A stretch of 64,000 nt of DNA, taken from contig JACKHM010000002.1 of NCBI GenBank assembly GCA_020638995.1, forward strand, positions 1,240,001 through 1,304,000, given 5' to 3'. The position numbers and the translations under genes were made by a program. Shown here in pieces: positions 31,301-43,300 of the stretch. The notes below the pieces were generated by a model. It worked only from the letters and a program-made list of their open reading frames with translations. It was not told the origin of the DNA and searched no databases. Source of the stretch: Planctomycetaceae bacterium. GTDB taxonomy: Bacteria > Planctomycetota > Planctomycetia > Pirellulales > Pirellulaceae. How positions within the stretch are numbered: position 1 is the stretch's first letter; the number at the start of each line of letters is the position of its first letter.

Positions 31301-34300
31301 TTCCACCAGAATCGTCAGCGTCTCCGCGTTCGAACCCATCTCCGTGTTGAAGTCCGCGTCGTTGTAGTACACCAGCGTGTCCAACGCCGTGTTCAAGGCT
31401 GCGATCGTTCCCTGCAGCGTGACCGACTGGAACGAACCTGTCACATTCCCCGCATCCGGAGCCATGCTATCCGCATCCGCCAGCGTCGACGTCACCTGAA
31501 CCAGATTCGTCTCATCAATCGTCAAACCGCCATGCGACACGCTCAGCGTGACGTTCACCACCACATCGTCCGGGTCGTACAAGTCGTCCGCCAAATCCGA
31601 CAAACGAATCCCAACAATTCCCAACCCCGATGCGCCGTCCTCTTCCACCGTCAAGCTCGATGCCGACAACGTACCAGCACTCACATCAATCCCCGGTGCA
31701 TCATTCACCGGCAGAACGGTTAAAGACAGCGTCTCCGTAGCGGTCAACTCGGTAGCACCGCCACTGGTCAAGCTGAGCGTCGTTGTCCCGTCGCCCGGCG
31801 TCCCGTCCGTCTGATAGTCCGTGTTCCCCAAGTCTTCAACCAGAATCGTCAGCGTTTCCGCGTTCGCAGGAAGAATCTCTGTGTTGAAGTCTTGGTCGCT
31901 GTAGTACACCAGCGTGTCTAACGCCGTGTTCAAGTTCGCGATCGTCCCCTGCAGCGTGATCGATTGGAACGAACCCGTCACGTTCCCCGCATCCGGAGCC
32001 ACGCTGTCCGCATCCGCCAGCGCCGACGCCACTCGAACTAGATTCGTCTCATCAATCGTCAAACCGCCATGCAACACGCTCAGCGTCACGTTAACCACCA
32101 CATCGTCCGGGTCGTAAACATCATCCGCATCCTCGAACACACGAATCATGTCGATCTGCAAACCAGACGCATCGTCCTCCGCAACCGTTAAGTTTGCCGG
32201 GGTACTCGTCACACCGCTCACATCAATCACTGGTGCATCATTCGTCGGCAAGACCGTCAACGACAACATCTCCATCGCCGTCAACTCGGTACCACCGCCA
32301 CTGGTCGTGCTCAGCGTTGTTGTCCCATCACCCGGCGTCCCGTCCGTCTGATAGTCCGTATTCCCTAAGTCTTCCACCAGAATCGTCAGCGTCTCCGCGT
32401 TCGAACCCATCTCCGTGTTGAAGTCCGCGTCGTTGTAGTACACCAGCGTGTCCAACGCCGTGTTCAAGGCTGCGATCGTTCCCTGCAGCGTGACCGACTG
32501 GAACGAACCTGTCACATTCCCCGCATCCGGAGCCATGCTATCCGCATCCGCCAGCGTCGACGTCACCCGCACCAGATTCGTCTCATCAATCGTCAAACCG
32601 CCATGCAACACGCTCAGCGTGACGTTCACCACCACATCGTCCGGGTCGTACAAGTCGTCCGCCAAATCCGACAAACGAATCCCAACAATACCCAACCCCG
32701 ATGCGACGTCCTCTTCCACCGTCAAGCTCGATGCCGACAACGTACCAGCACTCACATCAATCCCCGGAGCATCATTCACCGGCAAGACCGTCAGGTCCAA
32801 TGTCGTCGTCGTCGTCAATGCTTTGGCGTCAGACGCCGTGTGAGACAACGTGTCTTTATCGGTGTAGGCCAGGTCGTTGACGACGATGGTGAGGGTTTCT
32901 GCGATGGCTTCCGAGTTAAAGTCTTCGTCACCAAAGTAAAGCAGTGTCGTCAGGGCAGCATTCAATTGGGCGATCGTGCCCTGGATCGTCACCGACTGGA
33001 GAGTGCCCAAGAACAGCGGCTGTTGGCCATCGTCATCGGCGGCCACAGAAGCAATCGTCGCCCCACCACTTATCAGATCGATCGTCAATCCACCGTGCTG
33101 TACGCTCAGCGTGACCTGGAGTTCTGTATTCACATCGTCAGGTTCGTCAACATCGTTGACAGTAATGAAGGTCGACCCTACGAGAAATAGGCCTGCGGCA
33201 TCGTCTTCTTCAAGAACGGTGGCAATATCGTTTGGAATGGAAATGGTCGGTGCGTCGTTGATCGGTTCGACCGTCACAGTGACCGTTGCGACGTTAACCA
33301 GTGGAGCACCACCCGTATTTCCCAGATCCGTGGCGTGGACCGTTATGTAAACGTCGCCGTTCGGATTTGTCGCATGAGCGTTGTTTAATCGATTGAATTC
33401 CGAGCTGGGCACTGTGTAGGCGAGGGTTGCCAAGGTTGCGTTGACATCCTCTTCAGTTCCCTGAATGGTGACGACGCCGGTGCCGTTGTTGATCACGGCT
33501 ACCCGGCTGCCGACCGGAGCAGTCAGGCTGATCGTCCCGTCATTGCCATCGGTGCCATCGCCGTCACTCAGACTCAAGGTCACGACCAATTCAGTCAACC
33601 CGGGCAACTCCATCAAGGTTCCCGTTAGATGCGAAGGCGACATTCCGTTGACACCACGAACCACCGTGAACATCGCGTTCGTCAGATTTGCGCCACTACC
33701 CGGCGAAGTTACGATATTGGTTACCGTGAGCAGCTCGTCCTCAATGCGAACCTGGAACGGAACCGCAGGAAGGTTTGAGAGATTCGGAGTCCCAAAATCG
33801 GAGACGTCCGTAAACGCAAATGTTTCCACGGCCAATGGGGTTGCAGCCGCCAGTCCGGTAGTCAGGGCTAGACCATTGGTTAACAAGCCCACTGATTCTC
33901 CGACGGCGTGTGCAGAGGCCTGTGTTCCATTGACACCGCGAGTTACTGTTAGCGTGTTTCCGCTGGGGTTGCCCGTAACACGGAGTTCCTCGGCGCCAAT
34001 CCGAATATCAAATGGGAAGGCCGTTGGCAAGCCAGCGACACTTTGCACGGTGAGTGGCCCGCTACCAACGTAGCCGCCGGCTGCCGGATCCAGCAGGATC
34101 GTCGATGTTTGAGTGCGTACTAATTCTTCCTCGTCGACGTCAGTCACGGCAGTCACCGACGACAGCACCGCTTCACCTTGAAGATAGCCGGAAGTCAGGG
34201 GTGAATCGAATGTCAGAATATTGCCATCGACTTTCGTCACTCGAAGCTGCTCAAGTCCGATCTGAATGTAGAACGGAGTAGGAGTCGGCAAGACCGCAGT

Positions 34301-37300
34301 ACTTTCAACAGTAATCGAAGTTGTTCCCGCCGTGACATCACTGCTGAGAGTTGTAGCCAACGCGAGGGCGTTCGTCGCGAGATTGCCAGTTCCGTCGTTG
34401 GTTCCTTCGTCGACAAACAATCGATTGTTTGTCACCGCCACCACCGGCGCATCGTTCACCGCGTTCACATTCACCGTCAAGGTCGCGGACTTCTTCAACC
34501 CAGCGTGATCCGTAACCTCAACGACAACCACAGCGGGACCGCCGAGATTGATGTTTTGGTCATCGTGGAAGTCAAAGACTAAGTCCGTCCCGATCAAATT
34601 CACGGTCACCAGACTCTCGTTAGAATTCGAGAGCACCTGATAGCTCAACAACTCCTCGCGATTGCTGTGGAGATCGGCGTCGTCGAACAAGGGATTCAAG
34701 CCGCCACCTGTGGTCAGTGAAGGATCGTTGTCAACGTCCAGCAAGTTCAGCGTGAACGTGGCATCATCCTCGTCAAACGTCAGAATTCCAGGGTCAGGCT
34801 GGTTCGCGATACCGGGTGCCGTGTTCGACAGCACGCGGACCAAATAGTCTTCTGTCTCACCGCCGATACCAAGCCCGGTCGGGAATAATCCACCGTCTTG
34901 GCTGACGCGGAAGCGGGCGTAAGTTAACCCGGGTACAAACGCCACATTCGCCGTGTAATCGCTTGGCGAGATCATCAGGATGCTTCGACCAGCCGGCAGA
35001 CTGAGCGAGTCGCCTTGTACCGCCGCGAAGGCCGGGTCGAACAGCTTTTCCTCGGGCGTGAATTGGCCATTGCCGTTGAAGTCGATCCACGCATCCACCA
35101 ACCCCGGAGCCGACATCACGACCTCGATCGGGATTTGATAACCCGCAACGGCTTGTGTCGGCACGAAGATCTTGCCGACGCTGATGCCATCTTCGTCGTC
35201 GCCTTGCAAATCGACGACCGCGTTGGCGCCGTCCACGAAAGCCCGCGCCGAGATTGTCGGCACGACAGAGTTCACAATCGACTCGATGGCCGTTGCCACA
35301 TACAACGCATCGCTGGCGACGGTCGAGATGCTACCCGAGGGCGGGATCGCGGTCAGATCGCCAAGGTCTACACGAATGTTGCTGACAGCACTCAATTGAT
35401 TGTTGCGATCAAATTCAAACGTCAACACTTCGGTTCCACGCCGCACCGCAAAGGTTTGGCCGTCGTGAATGCCACCCGCGCTGCCGGTAAAGCTTAATCC
35501 ACTCGACATTGGATCAAAGCTTCGGCTCATGCTAGAAGCTCGCAGCTCGACGATCGCCTCCGTCAGTTCGATTGGTGCAAAGCCAGTCAACGGTGTTTGG
35601 GCACCCACAGCCAACTCGATGGCGGCCCGGATCTTCGAGGCAATCACGTTGGGCGTATCGCCTTCGGCCAACTGTATCTGAATCAGCGACGCCGTGTTTG
35701 CCGGTACCGTCGACACAAACTCAAAGTCCACGACAATGGGCGTGACTTGAGCGTCTGAGAGCTGGAATGTGGCACCATCGGCGATCAATCGTTGATGGCC
35801 CAGACCGCTGCCAGCCTGAGGCGTAACCACCAAACCGGTGTCAGCACCCTCTATCTCGATTCCATTTCCGGCAGTATTCAGTTGCGGCAAAATGTCGGGC
35901 GACAAATAGCCCGTCACCGTGTCGGTCGCGGCCTGCAACACCGCGAGAATTCGTGCGTTGAGTTGCGACTGACTCGTGTTCGTAGGATCGTCGGACAATT
36001 CAATCACCCGATGGCCAAACGCAACTCCGCTGCCGAGAACTTTGTTGAACTCGAAGGTAACCGGGAAATTGATGCCATCGTCGATTGTAAAGGTGTCACC
36101 TTCTCGAATCCCGGCAGCACCATTCGCAGGTGTGAGAATTGCTTGTGTTCGAGGAACTTGGATCGCCAAGCCGACGCCCGTTGTTTGGAGGCGAACGGGC
36201 AGTTTGCCCGCGAATTCCAATCCCGGAGAGCCACCCGTGATCTCGACCGAGTGTTCGGGGCGAACTCCAATCTGAATCAAACCACTGCCCAGATAAACGG
36301 CAGGTGCCAAGGGCTCACCGCGCCGCAGGTACTCCGGATCAAGCGAGGACAAGATGATCGACTGAATCTGCGGGTTGATGGCGGCCACCACATCCGCACC
36401 TATCTGGTCAATACTCGACGTCAGACTTAGCGGAATGGCAATGTTGCCGGGCTGAGTGGGCGGCGATCCCGCCACATCAAACTCGAAAGTGACCGCCAAG
36501 TGTAAGCCATCGTCGATCGTAAAGGTTGAACCATCGGCAATCAGATCCGTTCCGTCCGATGCAGGGCCGCGCTGTATCAGAGTGGTAGTCGTGGCATCCA
36601 GCGTTGCCGAAGTCCGCGTTCCCAAGATCGTAACAATCGCGCCAGTCGAACTGACATCAAACTCCGCAAAAGCTTGTTGCAAGGCGCCATCGATTGCGCC
36701 GGCAACTTGCGCGGGTGTATCGGATGAAGTGAACAAGATGGCATTCAACGGCAAGTCAGAATCGGTGGCCAAGTCACCCGTCAAATGAGCGACCGCTTCC
36801 GTACCGTTGACGCCGCGGACGACCGTGAGATTCGCCTCGTTGGCGGTTCCGGTCGGAGTGTTTGCAGTAACGGTTACTTCCTCGGTGCCGATACGAACAT
36901 TGAACGAACCGACGGAGGGGAAGGCTGTTCCGTCAAGTACATGAATGGTCGTGGTGCCCGCTGTCGCGTCGCTGGCGAGCGCCGAAACCTGTTCAAAAGT
37001 AAAGGTGATCGCCGTTCCATTGCCGTCGTTCATTGTAAACGATTGGCCGTTAGATACATCTGCGACTCCGGACCCATTGTCGGCGACTTCCAATTCGAAG
37101 TGCGGTGTGAGGCCCAAACGATACTCGACTGCCGCCCCGACAGGATTGGATACGGCGGCAATTCCGCTTCCTGCTGGTGTCGTCACGCTGAGAATCGGTA
37201 GGCCGCCGAGATAGAGCTGACCGCCGCCCAGATTGCTGGGCGTGAACCCGGCGAGTTCGCCGGCATCGAGATCCGATTGAATGGCTGCAACCAACGCGTT

Positions 37301-40300
37301 AACTAACTCGTCTGCGGTCGACACTGTCGAAAGATCAATGAAGGTCGCATTCGATAGCGGTGCAAATCCGCCGTCGCTTCCCAGGGCGATGAAATTCCCT
37401 GTCCCAAAGTTTCCGATGATGTTTTCCTGCAGATCCATGACACGAATACCGCCGGCGTGTCCCAGATAGATCTCGCCATCGACAACCGCGGCTCCGTCAA
37501 TCGCCGTTCCCAATCCGGAATCGAACGTATCTTCGATAAGACCGGTCGTTGGGTTGATGAAGTAGACCTTGCCGTTTTGAGATGTCGCAACCAGTTGGTC
37601 CTGCCCCGGCATCTGGGATAGCCCGCCAGCCAGCCCGGCCAGCCCGCCGTCGAGCCGGTCTAGGCCCGACAAACTGTTTAGCCCATCGATATCCAACAAC
37701 GAGCGAAGTGCGCGATTAGTTCGGTCCAGCACATAGATATCACTCTCGTCCTGGTCGACAACATAGATATCGGGTCCCAAGGCCGTCAGGCCGGAGTACG
37801 TTTGAATACCCGCGGTTAATGGATAACTATCGAGCACGCTGCCATCGGTCGGATCGAGCTCGAACAAGACTTTCGGCAGCACCGCGTCGTTCTGGATGAA
37901 CCACAGACTCGTGCCATCAAAAGCCAGCCCAACATTTCCGGATGCCGTTACCGTTTGTGGCGTGGGAATCGCGGAACCGCCGATAGCAGTCCCCGTGGCA
38001 ACATCGATTTCCACGATCTGGTTGCTGCCATCGTTGAGAATTGCGAACAGCCGCCCGGAATTTGCAAAGACATAATTCTGCGTATTCGTACCGTCATCCA
38101 GGACGATTGCGCTATTGCTGATAATACTGGCCGGATCCGGGATCGAGAGCGTGAAGGGAGCGAGCGAAGTCGTCGTCAATTGCGGTGTTGCAACCGAATC
38201 AATGACAATTGCTTGATCGCGATCATCTCCCGCAGCCACCACGTTCGGTTGCCCGTCCGTTTCGCCGTCAACTCGTGTTCCAAAGCGTACAGATTCGTCG
38301 ACTGGCGTGTTCGGATTGTCGGGTATCAATACGTGACGCGCGCCGTCGTTGCCCAGTGTCGTGCCATAGCTGAGATCATCGCGTGCGTCCCCATAGTCAA
38401 AATCAAACTCACCCAAGATGATCGTGAACTTTGTACTACCATCCTCTTGATTGCTGCGGAGTGTGTTGCCAGCTAAATCAGCAATGACTGTATTGTCGAA
38501 GGTAACGACATAGACGCTATTTGGCTGCCACAACGTGGACAGTGGGGTGAGCAGCAAGATGTCGCTGTTGGCATCATAACCAAACGTATAATCGACACCG
38601 GACACAAGCTGCTGTCTATTTCGCGTGACGCTAACCGTAGCAGCCTGCACCGTCGCAGGATCGACTCCCGTACCTTCGAACGGTGAATTCGGTCCGGGGC
38701 CATCGCCCAACAAGATCGATATTGTCTCCAAGAAGGGACCTCGTAGATTAACGATCGTATCGTTAGGATCGGCGTCCACACCTTCCGCATCGTTGTCTAC
38801 AGGAATCAACAATTCAGCAAAGGGATCATCACCATCGGCGCGATCAATCGCACCGCGATCCTTGAAGATGTCCGATCCGCCGCCAAGGGGGTTTTCGACC
38901 GAGTCAACACGCAACTGACCATACACGTCTCGGTCAGGAGCAAAGACGGGGGAGGGAGGAATGCCCAGTTCATCTTTGAAGTTAACAAAATTAAAACGGT
39001 CTTGAAGGGTATTCAGCGAACTGTCAACAGTGTCGGAGCCGGCGGCCGGGTAGAAATTTCCGTTGGCAGCATCGACAAACAAAGCGGGGAAGTTGCCACT
39101 CCCGACGGGACTGTCCACAACGATAATTTCGTCGGTACCAACCACCCCGTTGCTGGTATTTTCTTGAAAGAAGTTACTGCGTATAACGGTTCCCGTGCCG
39201 TTGTCACGGATTGCGGTTCCAAACTCAGAGAACAGGTTGTTCAGAATTGTGGGACTGGCGAAGGCCGCGACATCTACGCCGAAACCCGCACCCGCGTTCC
39301 CCACCAGCGTGTTGTTGACGATCTTGCCAAAAGGAATCGGCCTTTCTGGATTCGCGCCACTGTGCCCAGCGAAGCGTATACCCGCCGAATCTGCAATGAC
39401 ATTGTTCTGGATGACGATACCGGGGACCAAATTGTCAGAACTCAACTGCGGAAAGTTAATCACCGACCCTGGGTGGGGAACATTTCCACCCGCTTCGTCG
39501 GTCCCCGCCTGGACATTGATACCCCGGATCGACGAGTCGGTGATGAAGTTCGAATCGATGATGAATTGCCCCTGGGCTCGGGCGCGGTTCCGATCACCGA
39601 GAAGTCCCGTGCCGCCTTGCAAGATGACGATGTTGTCGACGAAGGCAGTATCCAAACCGAATGAGCCAGTCGCATCCTTGGAATAAACCCACGAAAAGAT
39701 GTGCTCCCCGCTGCCAAATGAGAACGTCACCTTATGATAGGGGACCACGCCGGTCGCAAATGTTTCGTCCGCCAAATCGGTCGTGTCGTCACTCAAATCG
39801 TGGGGAAGAATCTGCGGCACGCCGTCGATGTAGAATCGGAGCCCGTCGCTGTCCGCTTCGGACTCGACACTGAAAGCAAAGCTGATGGCGCCCGCCGCCG
39901 GGTCGCCACCTATAACATCTGACAGAGTCAGAGTGAGGATCGATTCTTGACCATCCAGGATTGTCCCCGCTTGTACGCTATGAGCGCCGGTTTGGGGATT
40001 CGCCGTTGAAGTCGGGTCCCACGCCGCATCCGACGTTTGCGTCACTCCCCGGATGACTAGTGGATTCGTATCGTAAGTGAATAACGTGCCTTCGAACCCA
40101 TCGCTTTGCGTCAGCGCAGGATCGGTTTCGACGATGTGACGATCGTTGGTGTCGAAAATAGTTCCAATGGTGATAGTACCGTCATCGTTCAACCCGGCGT
40201 ATTCGCCTGAACGTCGAATTTCTAATTGGTACGGACCATTCAAAATGTCCGGGTTCTGATTGGGGTCTGCGTCGGTCGTTCGAGGTGTTGCGAAGAGATT

Positions 40301-43300
40301 TGTAATGCCCTTACTGCCCGACGCGTTCGTGACCATCTCGCCGCGTTCGGCAAAGCCAACGATGATATCGTCGATATAAAAGCCCTCGTGCTGATTATCG
40401 TAACTGCGGATGGACCTCGCATCGTCCGACCATTCTCCGTATCGCGGCGTTCCATTCAAGTTACTGAGATTGTTGAGCGACGGGTCGTTCATCGTTCCCG
40501 CAGTGCTGAAATCAAATCGCAACTGCAAGTCGGCTTCGCCGGCGTATTCCGAAAGGTCCACTCGCGCCTGCCGCCATGTTCGCGTCGTGACGTGTTCCAC
40601 TCGAGCACCACTGTTATGACTCACGCCGCTCGAGCGAGTAACAGTTAAAGTTCGACTATTGAAGTTCACCGCGGTTACGGTCATCTGTTCGCTGTCAACA
40701 AGAATCGTAAACGGAGTTGCCGCCGAGAAATCCGATGCGTCTGCAACCGTTATCGTACCTGCGGTGGCGTTGATATTTGCGCTCAATTGCGAGACAGCGG
40801 GTTCAAACAATCGCTGGATCTGTTGATGATTTGCGGGCCGCGGTGTCGTGCTGTTAAGTCCGGCGTCCGCCAAGTGAGAAATGAAGCCAGGTAATTCTGC
40901 AGCGTCTTGAGAACCCGACACGAAATTGCTGAATTGAGGCCGAGCGTCACTCATCTGGGAGTTGTTGGTTACCAGCAAGTCCCAGGTAGTCCCACCATCT
41001 CGTGAGATAAATACGCGAGCACTATCACGGAACGGATCGGTATCGTTATCTCGAATTTCCGCACCGTCGTCGTTTTCCGTATCGAGGTAGTAGTTGAAGT
41101 AAAGAGTCGGTCGATCTGCGTCGGAGTAGCCATCCAGACTGAACGCATTCGTCGAGAGCGTACCGAACGCACCACCCGCGAAGTTGTAGGTGTTCACGAT
41201 CTCTGAGTTGGTACTTAAGTCATTCTGAACACGTGTGTCGATGATGCCATATTGCGCATTCGCGGCAGCAACAAAATTGCGAGTCCCGCTCGACGCTAAG
41301 GAGCCAATGTCACTGGCGGCGTCGCCTTGGACGATGTCGATTCCCATGAAGTCCGTCAGGAAACGACCGTCTAGGTCGGAACCGGTGGCCGTGAACATGT
41401 ATGCCTCAATCGCCGACACAAGGTCGCCCGCCGTCGCGGGCCCGCCTGGGGCAGAAGCATTGGCAATGGTGATTGTAACATTGCCAATAATGAAACCGGT
41501 GCCGCCGGAAACAAGTGTTGGAACGGTGACCGTTACAGGTACGGTAGCAACTGAGCTTGTGACAAAACTGAATCCTTGGGTTGCACTAAGTTTGAGGCTC
41601 TGTGGGTTATGGCTGAACCGCACCCGCACGTCATTGGTAGCACTCGGGTCCGTGACGGCCGTCGTGTTGAAGTCTGTAATGAAGCTGTTGGGTGCACCGA
41701 AATAAGTCCGATCGGTACTCGTGATATTGTCGTCTTGCGGCTCGAATCCGAAATAGAAACTCGCCCCGCCATCGAACTCGTCGGGGAAGTGATTCGATCC
41801 GGCGCTACGCCATGCCGCATCGAATACGGTATCGACCGAATTCCGCGGATCACGGCTGTCATCGGGTGCGTCGTTGATTCCATGCCCCGCATCCGTACCA
41901 CGATTGGTCGTCAAATGCCACAAGTTGAAGTCCAGCGGCGAGAAGGCCAGACCGGTGATCCGCTCCGTCCCGCTCACGTTAGGATCCTGGATACCGAAAT
42001 TGTTAATATTGCCAGTACTAATCTGCGTCGAACGAATGCCATCAGGCAACGTATCGGCATCGCCACCGTCGGTAACATTGGCGAGCCCGTCTCCATCCGT
42101 GTCGAACACCGCTCGCAAGATCGACGTGATGGCTCCCGGGGCAGTCACATCAGTCACTGCCTCAGCAGCATCAGAATCGATTGCGTACATGTAGCCATCG
42201 CTGGTGATAGCGAACAGCATATTGGCATAGCGACCCAATTCCACGTTCTGCGGCCCGAGGGTAAGACCCTGGAAATTGGTGGAGTACCCGGCCGGAAGTG
42301 CGGCAGCGAGATCAAAGCGTTTGGTAACATCGCCATTTCCGCTGTTGATCAGTAAGAGTTCACCAGCATCTGTAACACCGAACAGCGTACCGGCAGAGAA
42401 GTCGTTGAATGCTAAACCTGTCACACGCCCCGTGATCGGCCCAGCCAGCCCGAGTGTCGGCATGGGAGTTCCATCAACACCCATGGTCGCGCTGTAGGCA
42501 GCGCCGCCCGGGTCGGTTCCCAGGCTTACAAATCCTCCGGTGGCGCCTGGTGAGTCACGTACCGTCTCGCCGGTCGGTCCATTTATCACGGCAGCCGTCA
42601 CAAAGGTTCCCGCCTGAGCATTTATCTGGTCAACAAGTTGTTGCGCCGTTGTCGCGGGATTCGTATCTAAGTTGATATCAATGGTGAGTGCCGTGAGACT
42701 GGCAGTGACCGAGAAAGTCTGATCGGCTTTTGACACATCTACCGTAATCGCATTTCCAGCGGCACCTGGTATCTTCGATTCGATGCGAATGACCGCGTTA
42801 TCAGTATCGTCGTCGCCATCAAAGGTGATATTCCATGCCGCATACGTCACGCCGGCAGGCTGAATGTCATCCCTGATGCCATAGCCGTCCGTACCACGGT
42901 CCGGTGACGCTGACCCGTCTTCGCGAGCTCGGTATAACTTCGAGTTGATTCGCTCTGCACCACGCCCTCGGTCATCCAATTCAGTAACCGCATAGTAGGC
43001 ATAATAATCGGGATTGTTATTGCGGCGGAAAAAAGTGAGGGCGGCTGCTTCGAACTCGCGATTGTTTTCGGAAGCGTCGAAATCCTGTGAGAGATCTGCA
43101 AACAGCACGCCGGTGTTTCCAACATTGTTCGGGCTTGTTTGAGTGGTCTGAAACACCGTGTTTCCAGCCGGGTGCCTAATGTTGTCTCCGCCAACAACGG
43201 TTACTAGATTCGCGGGGTCATTGGTGTTGATTTGGACGAGTTCTCCGGCCGAGGTTGTGCTCGACAATTCGCGATATCCGTAGAACGCGCCATCGGTGCG

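Larger units (their letters stand above)
23216..33259 (-). repeat. Nineteen-unit HGGL tandem array, 10,044 bp
   Basis: Residues 5748-9095. Each unit of 161-180 codons starts at NDAP (or a variant) and carries an acidic EEDDASGL-type strand, a VTLSVLHGGLTI strand, a QSVTLQGTIA segment, an LNTALDTL-x-Y segment, a DFNTE-x-x-x-AETLTI-x-V-x-DLGNTD segment, and LTVLP. Subfamilies A, B, C and D can be told apart by their opening segment and by their HGGL region. Order: 1, (A-B)x3, D, B/C, Cx6, A/C, B, D, 19. Likely calcium-rigidified cadherin-like beta-sandwiches forming a long stalk. Confidence 0.9.
35201..38215 (-). repeat. FEFD-module array inserted in GEVED domain, middle gene
   Basis: A GEVED domain normally runs DGQP..A.GDD.DG.DDEDGV in one piece. 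Here VAAGDDRD (ending 38216) and GDDEDGISV (from 35200) are separated by 3,015 bp, or 1,005 codons. The insert consists of FEFD modules (DG-x-F-T-I-DDG ... VTFEFD ... a DT-x-x-x-I helix ... G-x-x-x-L), one carrying a propeller-like insert and one carrying a TPF/GVNGT mini-module. After it the GEVED domain finishes with AWIDFNGNG and GGETEDYLVRVL. Confidence 0.8.

Noticed and set aside
23216..33259. Regular repeats as a possible CRISPR or non-coding satellite array
   Set aside because: Periods of 528, 531 and 1,071 bp are multiples of three, the reading frame is unbroken, and each unit encodes a complete cadherin-like domain.
33612..40786. Mini-modules as copies of a currently active transposable element
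   Set aside because: The copies are well diverged in protein sequence, no terminal repeats or target duplications are visible, and no transposase is nearby. Spread is inferred on an evolutionary scale only.
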